Positions 27,619-35,408 of a stretch of DNA of 64,000 bases are shown piece by piece. A model generated the notes under the pieces. That model saw only the letters and a program-made list of their open reading frames with translations. It made no database searches and was not told the origin of the DNA. The stretch comes from Comamonadaceae bacterium (GTDB lineage: Bacteria; Pseudomonadota; Gammaproteobacteria; Burkholderiales; Burkholderiaceae_C), in contig JAIXOM010000009.1 in NCBI GenBank assembly GCA_027486755.1, positions 33,263 through 97,262 of the forward strand, read 5' to 3'. Position numbers and translations under genes: made by a program. Position 1 is the stretch's first letter. Every line of letters begins with the position of its first letter.

Positions 27619-28371
27619 TCAGTGGCCACGGATGGTGTGCAGGATCGAGAGCTTCATGGCGTTGAAGGCCGGGGTCGCGGTCACGTCGATGTTGCGCGGT
27701 CTGGCCAGATCGACCTTGAGCGTCGTCTCGATGCGGCCCGGCCGCGCCGACATCACATGCACCGTGTCGGCCAGAAACAAGGCCTCGTCGATGTCGTGGG
27801 TCACGAAAATCACGGTGGGCTTGAGCTTGTCCCAGACCGAGAGCAAGAGCTCTTGCATGGACAGGCGGGTCTGGGCATCAAGCGCGCCAAAAGGCTCATC
27901 CATCAGCAGCACCTTGGAGCCCAAGGTCAGCACCCGGGCGATGCCCACCCGCTGGCGCATGCCGCCCGACAGCTGAATCGGCAAGTGGTTCTTGAAGTCG
28001 CTCAGGCCCACCAATTCAAGCATCTGCTCGGCGCGCTCCTTGTATTGGCTTGGGCTTTGCCCCTGGGCCTTGGGGCCAAAGACCACGTTTTCCCAGACAC
28101 TGAGCCAGGGAAAAAGCGCCGCCTCCTGAAACACCACGCCACGGTCGGGCCCCGGTGCTTCCACCGCCTGACCCCCCACGGTGAGGGTGCCCGAGCTCAG
28201 GGGCTCGAAGCTGGCCACCAGATTGAGCAAGGTGGACTTGCCGCAGCCCGAAGGCCCCAGCAGCGCCACAAACTCGCCGGGGGCGATGTCCAGGTGTATG
28301 TCCTTGAGGGCTTCAACCGGCGGGTTACCCGGGTAGGTCTTGAAGACCTCTTTGATGTGAATGTGCGACAT
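27619..28371 (-). CDS. ABC transporter ATP-binding protein (NitT/TauT/SsuB type)
   Basis: A 250-residue ABC ATPase. Walker A is GPSGCGKST near residues 38-46, the Q-loop VVFQEAALFPWLSVWENV, the signature LSGGMRQRVGIAR, Walker B VLLMDEPFG, and the H-loop VTHDIDEA; all key residues are intact. A longer upstream frame exists but lies antisense-like over the permease gene; MSHIHIKEV at 28371 is the normal family start. It energises the permease encoded immediately upstream (gap 23 bases) and presumably uses the binding protein from 26568. Confidence 0.95.
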   Translation of the reverse strand: MSHIHIKEVFKTYPGNPPVEALKDIHLDIAPGEFVALLGPSGCGKSTLLNLVASFEPLSSGTLTVGGQAVEAPGPDRGVVFQEAALFPWLSVWENVVFGPKAQGQSPSQYKERAEQMLELVGLSDFKNHLPIQLSGGMRQRVGIARVLTLGSKVLLMDEPFGALDAQTRLSMQELLLSVWDKLKPTVIFVTHDIDEALFLADTVHVMSARPGRIETTLKVDLARPRNIDVTATPAFNAMKLSILHTIRGH

Positions 28372-28394
28372 GGCTAAAAGTCCTATCGGGCTGT

Positions 28395-29192
28395 TCAGTG
28401 GTTTTGCAGCAGGCGCCAGCGCAGCACCCTTCGTTCGGTTATCACGATCAGCCGGTCGCTCAGATAGCCCATCATGCCGATGGAGGCCATGTCGGCCAGC
28501 ACGATGTCCATGCGCCCGACGTAATAAGCGTCCCACAGCACATAGCCCAGGCCGGACTTGACGGCCACCATCTCGGCGGCCACCACCGCCGTCCAGGCGA
28601 TGCCCATGCCAATACGAATACCGGTGAAAATATTGGGCAAGGCTGCGGGCAAGACCACCCGGAGCAGCAAGGTCCACGAGGACGCGCCCATCATGCGTGC
28701 GGCGCGCATCAGGTTCTTGTCGACGTCGCGCGCGCCTTGGGTGGTGTTGACCACGATGGCAAAAAAGCCGCCGACAAAAATCAGCGAGATCGAGCCCAGA
28801 TCTCGGATGCCAAAGACCGCGATGGAAAAGGGCAGCCAGGCGGTGATCGGGATGGGCCGCAGCACCTGCACCATCGGGTCGGCCATGGTGGCCACCAAGC
28901 GGTTCCAACCAATCATCAGACCCAGAGGCACGCCCACCGCAATGGCCAGTGCGAAGCCCTGGATGACCCGCACGCCCGAATACTCGACGTTGGACCACCA
29001 GGTGCCCAGGTAGGGGTTCAGGCTCATGCCGCCGGCTTTACCAAAGATCCAGTCGTACCAGGCGTCAAGGACCAAGGTGGGGCTGGGCAGCATGGCCTGC
29101 ATGCCAGGGCGGCTGCCGATGACCTGCCAGATGGCGATCACGATGGCCGGGATGATCAGGCTCAGCAGGCTGAGGTTCTGGGGTTTTTTCAC
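28395..29192 (-). CDS. ABC transporter permease (SsuC/TauC type)
   Basis: A 265-residue inner-membrane permease with about six hydrophobic segments, beginning LSLLSLIIPAIVIAIWQVIG. The EAA loop that contacts the ATPase is visible as AARMMGASSWTLLLRVVLP near residue 170, and PITAWLPFSIAVFGI is typical of the SsuC/TauC group. It lies in one operon with the downstream ATPase and the upstream cupin, SDR, hydratase, CoA-transferase and amidase genes, which ties import to the catabolic enzymes. Confidence 0.94.
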   Translation of the reverse strand: MKKPQNLSLLSLIIPAIVIAIWQVIGSRPGMQAMLPSPTLVLDAWYDWIFGKAGGMSLNPYLGTWWSNVEYSGVRVIQGFALAIAVGVPLGLMIGWNRLVATMADPMVQVLRPIPITAWLPFSIAVFGIRDLGSISLIFVGGFFAIVVNTTQGARDVDKNLMRAARMMGASSWTLLLRVVLPAALPNIFTGIRIGMGIAWTAVVAAEMVAVKSGLGYVLWDAYYVGRMDIVLADMASIGMMGYLSDRLIVITERRVLRWRLLQNH

Positions 29193-29225
29193 AGGAGGCT
29201 CCCTACAGTGTGGTCTGAACAGGCG

Positions 29226-29822
29226 TCACAGCTCAACCGTCTCGAAGTTGGCCGGCAGGATGATCTCAAGCATCTCGCAGCCGTCGGAATAGTCGATCAC
29301 CTGATGGCGTATGCCCGGCGGCTGTATCCAGCTGGAGCCAGCCGTCATTTTCACGCGGCCCGCGCCTTCGTACTCGCCGATCATCCAGCCCTTGAGCATG
29401 TACAGGAATTGAAACTGCACGCCGTGGTAGTGCGGGATGCTGACCACCTTGGGGTCGCATTTGCCGAGCAGGCGGATCACATGGGCCTGCACCGCGCCGC
29501 CGGTGGCTTTTTCAGTGTGCAGGTCGCGGTAGGCCGCGTAAGTGCGCAAACCGGTTTTAAAAGCGGCGTCCTTGAGGTGGCTGGCCACGAAGGTCTGCGG
29601 CTTCCAGTTGATCTTGGGCGGCTTGCCCGGCTTGGGCGCAGCCTTCTTTGCAGGCGCTGCTTTCTTGGCAGGCGCTGCTTTCTTCGCGGGCGCGGCCTTT
29701 TTAGCAGGAGCTACTTTCTTGACGGGAGCTGCCTTCACGGCCGCGGCGCTCTTTTTTGCGGCGGGTTTAGCCGCGGATTTAGGCGCGGGTTTGCTGACAG
29801 CGGTGGTTTTTCGGGTGGCCAT
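29226..29822 (-). CDS. Cupin-domain protein with a histone H1-like Lys/Ala/Pro N-terminal tail
   Basis: A 198-residue protein in two very different halves. Residues 1-78 are low complexity, rich in Lys, Ala and Pro, with about five tandem AAPAKK hexapeptides, like the tails of AlgP and bacterial H1-like DNA-binding proteins. Residues 80-198 form a single cupin barrel with VVSIPHYHGVQFQFLYMLKG, whose HxH pair could bind metal, and a later PPGIRHQVIDYSD with the third His. The usual cupin Glu is replaced by Gln. Whether it is an enzyme, a sensor or a structural protein is unclear. The start at 29822 has GGAG-like upstream bases. It sits between permease and SDR in the catabolic operon. Confidence 0.82.
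   Translation of the reverse strand: MATRKTTAVSKPAPKSAAKPAAKKSAAAVKAAPVKKVAPAKKAAPAKKAAPAKKAAPAKKAAPKPGKPPKINWKPQTFVASHLKDAAFKTGLRTYAAYRDLHTEKATGGAVQAHVIRLLGKCDPKVVSIPHYHGVQFQFLYMLKGWMIGEYEGAGRVKMTAGSSWIQPPGIRHQVIDYSDGCEMLEIILPANFETVEL
29641..29712 (-). repeat. 18-bp tandem repeats encoding AAPAKK
   Basis: Units such as gcaggcgctgctttcttg (29650-29667) recur head to tail at 18-base spacing with few changes, encoding the hexapeptide repeats of the cupin protein's tail. Repeat number is likely to vary between strains by slippage. Confidence 0.75.
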
Positions 29823-29854
29823 GGCTGGGTTCTCCGGGCGTTGCAGGTTGAGGG

Positions 29855-30571
29855 TCAGGCCGAGCCCTGGGGGCGCAGCTCGATCAGATCGGGACAGCAA
29901 TTGGGCTCTGCGCTCAGGGCATAAACCACCGCCTGCGCCACTTCGTCGGCCGTCAAGGCTTTGAATTTGCGGTTGGCCACCGAGGCCAGCACATCGGGGT
30001 GGGTGCTGGCAGCGCGGATGTCGGTATCGACCATGCCTGGGGCCACCTCGGTGACCTTGATGCCCTGGCTTTGCAGCTCAATGCGAAAGGAGCGGGCCAG
30101 CGCCGACAGGGCGTGCTTGGTGGCGCTGTAGACCGAGGCGAGGCGGTAGACCTCGCGGGCGGCAATCGAGGACATGAACACGATGTGGCCGCGCTTTTTT
30201 TGCACCATGGCCCGCGCGATCACCTGCGTCACCCGCAGCGCAGCCAACACATTGGTCTGAAACATCCAGGCGCTGTCTTCAGGGGTGAGGTCGAGGATGG
30301 GCGCGTAGCGCAGCACGCCAGCGTTGTTGACGAAAGCATCCAGGGTCGGCGCCAGCGCCTCAATCTGGCCGATGAAGGCCTCGTCGTTGAGGTCGCCAGC
30401 CAGGGTGCGGACCTGGCCCGCAGGCAGCGCAGCGGCCAAGGCATCGAGCGCGTCCTGACGGCGGCCCAGCGCAATGATGTGTGCGCCCTGCGCGGCCAGC
30501 TGCATCGCGCAGGCGCGGCCTATGCCGGCCGAAGCGCCAGTAATAAGAATGGTCTTGCCTTGCAGTCCCAT
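29855..30571 (-). CDS. SDR-family oxidoreductase
   Basis: A 238-residue classical short-chain dehydrogenase/reductase with an intact active site: cofactor motif TGASAGIGRA (11-20), VNNAGVLRYA (81-90), catalytic Ser near 135 (MSSIAAR), Tyr148 and Lys152 (YSATK). It is likely to be NADP-dependent, given the Arg residues after the second strand (LGRRQD). It could oxidise the hydroxyacyl product of the adjacent enoyl-CoA hydratase. The start at 30571 follows an AGGAG-like site; a longer upstream frame overlaps the hydratase gene and is rejected. Contrast it with the SDR at 24671, which lacks the triad. Confidence 0.92.
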   Translation of the reverse strand: MGLQGKTILITGASAGIGRACAMQLAAQGAHIIALGRRQDALDALAAALPAGQVRTLAGDLNDEAFIGQIEALAPTLDAFVNNAGVLRYAPILDLTPEDSAWMFQTNVLAALRVTQVIARAMVQKKRGHIVFMSSIAAREVYRLASVYSATKHALSALARSFRIELQSQGIKVTEVAPGMVDTDIRAASTHPDVLASVANRKFKALTADEVAQAVVYALSAEPNCCPDLIELRPQGSA

Positions 30572-30587
30572 GGCAACTCCTTGCGGT

Positions 30588-31361
30588 TCAGCGGCCCTTG
30601 AACTCGGGCGGGCGTTTTTCGGCAAAGGCACGTCGGCCTTCCACATAGTCCTGGCTGGCAAAGCAGTCGGCCACGGCAGCGTCGACGATCGACGCATCGG
30701 GCTGATCGGCGTGGCGCATTTCGATCATGGCCAGCTTGGCCGCGCGTATGGTCAGGGGCGCATTGCCGGCAATGAGCTGAGCGGTCTGTGCGACATGGGC
30801 AAAGACATCCTCGTGCACCGACTGCACGATGCCGAGCTTTTGCGCTGGCTCGGCGTTGTAGATGGTGGCGGTGAAAAACGCTTCGGCGGTGTTCATGGCA
30901 CCGAGCGCGCCGACCAGCGACTTCATGCTGCGCCAAGCGTAGCCCAGGCCCAGGCGAGCGGCCGGCATGCGAAAGCGTGAGCCGGGGCTGCAATAGCGCA
31001 GGTCGCAGCTGAGCGCCAAGCCCAAACCACCGCCAAAGCAGATGCCGCTGATGGCGGCGATCACTGGGCGTGGGAAGGTGGCCAGTGCGCTTTGCGCCTG
31101 GTCTACCGCTCGGTCATAGGCGGCAATGGCCTCAGCGCCGCTGCGCTGCTTTTCGAATTCGGAGATGTCGGCGCCCGAGACAAAGGCCATTTCGCCCTGG
31201 CCGCGCAGCACCACCACGCGCACCGCTTCATCCTCGCGCAGGCGGCCGAGCAAGGTGCCGAGCTCGACCCACATGCCCAAGGTCATGGCGTTGTACTTGG
31301 CCTCATTGGCCAGCACGATGGTGGCCACATGGCCATCGATGCTGTGAAGTACTTGTGCCAT
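30588..31361 (-). CDS. Enoyl-CoA hydratase/isomerase family protein
   Basis: A 257-residue crotonase-fold protein. The first oxyanion-hole loop is AFVSGADISEFE near 60-71 and the second is ICFGGGLGLALSCDLR near 107-122, so CoA-thioester binding is supported. The usual first catalytic Glu position reads RMPAARLGLGY, with Ala instead of Glu, as in a number of crotonase paralogues; the later AEAFF segment keeps a Glu. It might be an isomerase or hydratase, or a thioesterase/hydrolase type. ATG at 31361 was chosen; a TTG two codons earlier would overlap the stop of the upstream CoA-transferase gene. Confidence 0.88.
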   Translation of the reverse strand: MAQVLHSIDGHVATIVLANEAKYNAMTLGMWVELGTLLGRLREDEAVRVVVLRGQGEMAFVSGADISEFEKQRSGAEAIAAYDRAVDQAQSALATFPRPVIAAISGICFGGGLGLALSCDLRYCSPGSRFRMPAARLGLGYAWRSMKSLVGALGAMNTAEAFFTATIYNAEPAQKLGIVQSVHEDVFAHVAQTAQLIAGNAPLTIRAAKLAMIEMRHADQPDASIVDAAVADCFASQDYVEGRRAFAEKRPPEFKGR

Positions 31362-31363
31362 GC

Positions 31364-32560
31364 TCAAACCACCTCTTGGCTGTGAAACTGTTCGATTTCA
31401 GAATCCGAATAGCCGGCTTCGCGCAAGACCTCGTCGGTGTGCTCGCCCCAGTTGGGCGCCGGCGCCACCACCCGCCCAGGGGTGCGCTCCAAGGTGACCG
31501 GCGGCGTGATGTAGAGCATCTCTTTGCCGAAGCTGGTGGTCAAGGGGGCTGTCACCTGCAAGTGTTGCACCTGCGGGTCTTCCATCATCTGCGGCACGGT
31601 GTAGACCGGACCGGCCGGCACGCCGGCTGCGTTCAGGCTGTCGATCCAGTGCGCCACGCTGTGGGGGCGAAAGATCTCGGCCAGCTCCGCATTGAGACGG
31701 GCGCGGTTTTTCACCCGCAGCGGCTCGTCCAGGAACTCGGGGTCGCTCAGCCACTCGGTCTTGCCCAGCAAATGGCACATGCGCTGCCAACTGCCCTCGC
31801 CCGAGGCACCCAGGTTAAAGCTGCCGTCGCTGCCCTCGAACAGACCCATGGGGCTGCTGGTCGGGTGGTCGTTGCCGACCTGCACCGGCAGGTCGCCGTC
31901 ATTGATGCAGCGCGCCACCTGAAAGTCCATCATCGCAATTTGCGAATGCAGCAGCGAGGCATGCACCCACTGGCCTTTGCCTGAGACCTCGCGTTCGAGC
32001 AGCGCGGTCAGAATGCCTAGGGCGCAATACAGCCCTGCACTCATATCGGCCACCGCCAGGCCGGCGCGCACCGGCCCGCCACCGGGGTGACCGGTCACCG
32101 ACATCAGCCCGCCCATGCCTTGAATGATCTGGTCAAAGCCCGGCCGCTTGGCATAAGGCCCGTCCTGGCCGAAGCCCGAGATACTGGCCAGCACCAGGCG
32201 CGGGTTCACCTTGGCCAGCGTCTCATAGTCCAGGCCCAGCTTGGCCTTGACGTCGGGGCGCCAGTTTTCAATCAGCACATCAGCGTCTTTGACCAGGCGC
32301 ATCAGCACCTCATAAGCGCCGGGCTTTTTGAGATTGAGCGTCATCGAACGCTTGTTGCGGTTGATGTTTTGAAAGTCGCCGCCTTTGCGGTTGGCGGCAA
32401 ACATGGCCTCGTTAGGGTCGACGCCCGGCGGCGGCTCGATGCGGATCACATCGGCGCCAAAGTCGGTGAGCATGCGCACGCAGTTCGGGCCAGCGCGCAC
32501 CCGCGAGAGGTCGAGCACGCGAAACCGTGCGAGCGCCTGCGAGGCTTGTATTTTGGGCAT
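31364..32560 (-). CDS. CaiB/BaiF family (type III) CoA-transferase
   Basis: A 398-residue class III CoA-transferase, normal length. RVLDLSRVRAGP opens the fold; DFGADVIRIEPP and RNKRSMTLNLKKP follow; and the catalytic Asp is at about residue 172 in AVADMSAGLYCA. It moves CoA between carboxylic acids (for example from succinyl- or acetyl-CoA to the substrate acid) without ATP cost. Next to the amidase and hydratase, it is the likely activation step of the pathway. It directly abuts the amidase gene (stop-start gap of zero) and the hydratase gene. Confidence 0.94.
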   Translation of the reverse strand: MPKIQASQALARFRVLDLSRVRAGPNCVRMLTDFGADVIRIEPPPGVDPNEAMFAANRKGGDFQNINRNKRSMTLNLKKPGAYEVLMRLVKDADVLIENWRPDVKAKLGLDYETLAKVNPRLVLASISGFGQDGPYAKRPGFDQIIQGMGGLMSVTGHPGGGPVRAGLAVADMSAGLYCALGILTALLEREVSGKGQWVHASLLHSQIAMMDFQVARCINDGDLPVQVGNDHPTSSPMGLFEGSDGSFNLGASGEGSWQRMCHLLGKTEWLSDPEFLDEPLRVKNRARLNAELAEIFRPHSVAHWIDSLNAAGVPAGPVYTVPQMMEDPQVQHLQVTAPLTTSFGKEMLYITPPVTLERTPGRVVAPAPNWGEHTDEVLREAGYSDSEIEQFHSQEVV

Positions 32561-33880
32561 TCAGTTCTCCGTGGCCAGCAGGTGCCAGCCGGGCTTGAAA
32601 CCGGCGCTGCCAAAGCGCCGCTCCTGCAGCTGCGCGGCAAGCGCCAGCAGCTCGTGCTCATGAAAGGGCCGGCCGACCAGCTGCACGCTGATGGGCAGAC
32701 CCCGGCTGTCTTTAGCGATCGGCAGCACCAGGGCCGGCAGGCCCAGGTAATTGATGAAGCCCATGCAGCGGTGCAGGGCCAGCAGCTCGCGCACCACAAA
32801 GCCGCTTTGGCCCGGATGAACCGTCTGCCAGTCGGGCACGGGGTGAGGCAGGGCTGGCATGAGCAGCACGCTGCCGGCCGGCAAATGGCTTAGACAAAAC
32901 CGGCGCAGCTCGGCGCAGCGCACCGCCAGCGCGCCTGGCAGCCACGCCGGCGGCATGAGCAGCCCCGGCAAGGCCAGGGCTTGTACGGGAGCACTGAGCC
33001 GATCAGCCAGCAGCGCCTCGCGCTGCAGGCGGGCCACCTCGCCGTGCAGCACCACAGCGGCCAGGCTGCTCAGATGCTGGTGATCGGCCTGCAGGTCCAC
33101 CGCCTGCGCACCCAGTTCGGCAGACAGCTCGCCCAGCGCGCGGGCCACTTCAGCGTGGAGCCAGTCGCCCGGGATCCAGGCGCGCAACTGCGGCGCGGTG
33201 TTCGGGCTCGGCTTGAGCGTGGGCGCCAGGGGCTTGAGCAGTTCGACCGCGTCAGCCACCGTGCGTGCCAGCACGCCAATGGTGTCCAGCGAGGGCGCCA
33301 GCGGGCTCAAGCCCTGGGTGGGGATCAGCCCCTGCGTGGCTTTAAGGCCGATCAGGCCGCAGGTGGCCGCCGGGATGCGGACCGAACCGGCGGTGTCTGT
33401 GCCCAGCGCGCCATAGGCCAGCCCGCCAGCCACCGCGACCGCGCTGCCGCTCGAAGAGCCACCGACCACGGCCTCAGGGTGCAGCGGGTTGATGCAGCGC
33501 TCAAAGTGCGCATTGGCCGAGGTCGCACCACAAGCATGCTCGGCCATGACGAGAGCGCCCAGATGGCCGGCGCCGGCCTGGCGCAACTGCTCGATCGCCC
33601 AGGCGGCCGGGCGCCCCGGGTCGCTGCGGCTCGGGCCTGCGCCGCAGCCAGGGCTGCGGTCCCAGGTGTCAAAGTTGTCTTTGTGGGCCAGGCCTATGCC
33701 GGCCAGCGGCCCGGTGCTTGCGGCCTGCGCCAGCTGGCCCTCCAGGGGCTCACTGAGGCAGTGCCAGCGCGCGTCCAGGGATGCGCGCCGCTCGCGCTGC
33801 AGTTGCCAGGCCTGCGCCGCAGGCAACTCGCCACCGGCGATGGCGCGCTGCAGCTCGGTCAGGGTGGCGGGCAGGCTCAT
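32561..33880 (-). CDS. Amidase-signature enzyme
   Basis: A 439-residue amidase-signature hydrolase with the full Ser-cisSer-Lys triad: Lys67 (GIGLAHKDNFD), cis-Ser142 in the Gly/Ser-rich stretch VVGGSSSGSAVAV, and the nucleophile Ser166 (TDTAGSVRIP). It cleaves amides to acid plus ammonia or amine. The start at 33880 (MSLPATLTEL) was chosen over a longer frame that runs into the small upstream gene. It follows that 76-residue gene by 7 bases, the way amidases often follow a small accessory subunit gene (as GatC or AtzG do). In the operon it would release the acid that the CaiB transferase activates. Confidence 0.93.
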   Translation of the reverse strand: MSLPATLTELQRAIAGGELPAAQAWQLQRERRASLDARWHCLSEPLEGQLAQAASTGPLAGIGLAHKDNFDTWDRSPGCGAGPSRSDPGRPAAWAIEQLRQAGAGHLGALVMAEHACGATSANAHFERCINPLHPEAVVGGSSSGSAVAVAGGLAYGALGTDTAGSVRIPAATCGLIGLKATQGLIPTQGLSPLAPSLDTIGVLARTVADAVELLKPLAPTLKPSPNTAPQLRAWIPGDWLHAEVARALGELSAELGAQAVDLQADHQHLSSLAAVVLHGEVARLQREALLADRLSAPVQALALPGLLMPPAWLPGALAVRCAELRRFCLSHLPAGSVLLMPALPHPVPDWQTVHPGQSGFVVRELLALHRCMGFINYLGLPALVLPIAKDSRGLPISVQLVGRPFHEHELLALAAQLQERRFGSAGFKPGWHLLATEN

Positions 33881-33887
33881 GGCGGCT

Positions 33888-34118
33888 TCAGGCCAGGTCG
33901 CGCAAACAGGCGTCGAAGTCCTGCACGGGAATGTCGGCACCGGCGGCAAGCCCCGCGGTGGCCACCGCCATCCGGGCCGACGGCTCCAACCTACGCAGGT
34001 GCCTGAGCTGGCGCTGTACTTCGGCCGGATCCACCGGGCCGGCCCGCAGCGCCAGGCCGCGCTCGACCCCAACGCTCAGGTCGTCGGGGTCAGGCTGGGT
34101 GTGAGGAACTGAGTGCAT
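33888..34118 (-). CDS. Small protein, 76 residues, upstream of the amidase (possible accessory subunit)
   Basis: A 76-residue Arg/Ala-rich protein I cannot assign to a family. It begins MHSVPHTQPDPDDLSVG and its second half is helical with a RQLRHLRRLEPSARMAV stretch. Reasons to believe it: it is the first possible gene after the divergent promoter, ends 7 bases before the amidase ATG, and its composition fits coding sequence, whereas the frame further upstream is AT-rich and unlike coding. By position it could be a GatC/AtzG-like amidase partner, but I see no clear similarity to those. No strong ribosome site is present. Confidence 0.5.
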   Translation of the reverse strand: MHSVPHTQPDPDDLSVGVERGLALRAGPVDPAEVQRQLRHLRRLEPSARMAVATAGLAAGADIPVQDFDACLRDLA

Positions 34119-34140
34119 ACGCGGGCGATTTATAAATATA

Positions 34141-34169
34141 AATATAGCCCGATTCCTTATATTGCACAA
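34141..34169 (-). promoter_or_regulatory. Predicted promoter for the amidase operon, divergent from the GntR gene
   Basis: On the minus strand, TTGTGC (34164-34169) and TATATT (34141-34146) are separated by exactly 17 bases, about 22 bases before the small gene's ATG. The -35 lies inside the 10-bp palindrome ATTG-CA-CAAT (34161-34170), 12 bases upstream of the GntR start. A regulator bound there could control both directions. Confidence 0.4.
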
Positions 34170-34182
34170 TTCAAGGGTAATT

Positions 34183-34869
34183 ATGGAAAAGGCCAAGCCC
34201 AACTTCGTCAAAGCCAGCGAGCAGATCCGCACCGCACTGGAGGCGGCCATCCGCGACGGCACTTTGCTGCCCGGCGACGCTGTGGACGAGGCCGAATGGG
34301 CCAGCCGACACGGCGTGTCGCGTACGCCGGTGCGCGAAGCCCTGATACAGCTACAGGCCCAGGGCTGGGTCAGCAGCCTGCCGCGTGGCGGCATGGTGGT
34401 GGCCAAAATGGATCTGCGCCAACTGCTGGCGCTGTGGGAGTTGCTGGCCGAGCTCGAAGGCGTGGCCGCCCGCCTGGCCTGCCAGCGCATGACGCCCGAG
34501 GAGCTGGCCCAGTTGCAGGCCTGCCACCGGGGCAGCGAGGCGGTGATGCAGGCCGAAGACCTGGCCGGCTGGCAGGTCTACAACCTGCGCTTTCATGAAA
34601 TCATTTATGGCGCCACCCGCAACCCCTATTTGCGCCAAGAGGTGCTGCGCATCCGCTCCCGCACCGGCTTTTACCGTCGCCACGCCTTCGGCGCGCTCGG
34701 GCGGGTGAAGGCCTCCTTTGACCAGCACAGCGACATCGTGCGCGCCTTCGAGCAGGCCGACCCACAAGCTGCGGTGAACGCCATGATCGGCCACATGCGC
34801 CCCGACCAGGGCGGCGGCTCGATCACCGACTTCGTGGCCAAGCTGCCGCCGGAGTTGCTAGCGCCCTGA
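34183..34869 (+). CDS. GntR-family regulator, FCD (FadR) subfamily
   Basis: A 228-residue GntR-type regulator. The N-terminal winged helix (about 10-72) has EWASRHGVSRTPVREALIQL, and the C-terminal all-helical domain (85-228) is the FCD type, which usually binds an organic-acid effector through His and Asp metal ligands (NLRFHEIIYGATRN, ALGRVKASFDQHSDIV). The ATG at 34183 has AAGGG 5 bases upstream; a TTG seven codons earlier is weaker. It is divergent from the amidase operon and is the likely regulator of the whole 18704-34118 island. Confidence 0.92.
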   Translation: MEKAKPNFVKASEQIRTALEAAIRDGTLLPGDAVDEAEWASRHGVSRTPVREALIQLQAQGWVSSLPRGGMVVAKMDLRQLLALWELLAELEGVAARLACQRMTPEELAQLQACHRGSEAVMQAEDLAGWQVYNLRFHEIIYGATRNPYLRQEVLRIRSRTGFYRRHAFGALGRVKASFDQHSDIVRAFEQADPQAAVNAMIGHMRPDQGGGSITDFVAKLPPELLAP

Positions 34870-34889
34870 GCGCCGCCCATCGCGGGTAC

Positions 34890-34913
34890 AAAAAAGCCCG
34901 CCGAGGCGGGCTT
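34890..34913 (-). terminator. Intrinsic terminator of the ComEA-like gene
   Basis: An 8-bp stem (AGCCCGCC/GGCGGGCT) has a two-base loop; read on the minus strand it is followed by a run of T's. It lies 22 bases after the minus-strand ComEA-like stop; on the plus strand the T-run is poor, so it serves the GntR gene less well. Confidence 0.8.
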
Positions 34914-34934
34914 GCTGACTTAGGCGCTGACGGC

Positions 34935-35408
34935 TTATTTCTTAGGCGCTTCCGGCTTAGCCTCGGCCTTGGCTGCTGCGGCTGCCGCAGGCTTGGCATC
35001 GGCTTTGGCGCCGGCCGCTGCAACTGCCGCTGTGGCGGGTTTGGCGTCGGCTTTGGTATCCGCTTTGGTATCCGCTTTGGCGGCCGGCTTTGCATCTGCC
35101 TTGGCTTCAGGCTTGGCAGCCGCTTTGGCATCTTTGGCCGTTGGCTTGAAGCTGGCGCCGCCGACGGTCAGGCCTTCGGCCGACAGTTTGGCCGCGCTGG
35201 CCTCGCCAAAGCCATTGACGCGGGAAATGAAGTCCTGCCAGCTCTTGAACTCGCCCTTCTTGCGTTCTTCAACGATGAGCTTGCTTTTGGCCGGGCCTAT
35301 GCCCTTGATGGTTTCGAGCTCGGCGGGCGAGCCCTTGTTGATGTCGACGGCGGCGAAAGCGGCCATCAGCGACATGGCCGCGAAAAAGGCAAAAATTTTC
35401 TTGAACAT
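34935..35408 (-). CDS. ComEA-like helix-hairpin-helix protein with Ala/Lys-rich tail
   Basis: A 157-residue exported protein. A signal peptide or anchor covers residues 1-20 (IFAFFAAMSLMAAFA). Residues 21-82 form a ComEA-type double helix-hairpin-helix module (VDINKGSPAELETIKGIG, then a second hairpin NGFGEASAAKL), which binds DNA without sequence preference in periplasmic DNA uptake. The rest (about 88-157) is low complexity, with short repeats of ADTK, ADAKP and AAAKAEAKP types. Most short ComEA proteins end after the HhH module, so the tail is an addition. It is a single gene with its own terminator. Confidence 0.88.
   Translation of the reverse strand: MFKKIFAFFAAMSLMAAFAAVDINKGSPAELETIKGIGPAKSKLIVEERKKGEFKSWQDFISRVNGFGEASAAKLSAEGLTVGGASFKPTAKDAKAAAKPEAKADAKPAAKADTKADTKADAKPATAAVAAAGAKADAKPAAAAAAKAEAKPEAPKK

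Noticed and set aside
28372..28998. Upstream extension of the ABC ATPase gene
   Set aside because: The extra 209 residues overlap the permease gene in another frame and have no family similarity; the normal start is at 28371.
29650..29712. Short regular repeats as a possible CRISPR
   Set aside because: The units are directly tandem, in frame and encode AAPAKK, so they are protein repeats.
28398..29924. A 508-residue open frame on the plus strand over the permease and cupin genes
   Set aside because: The minus-strand permease and cupin are supported by motifs; this frame has a His/Gln/Gly-rich shadow composition.
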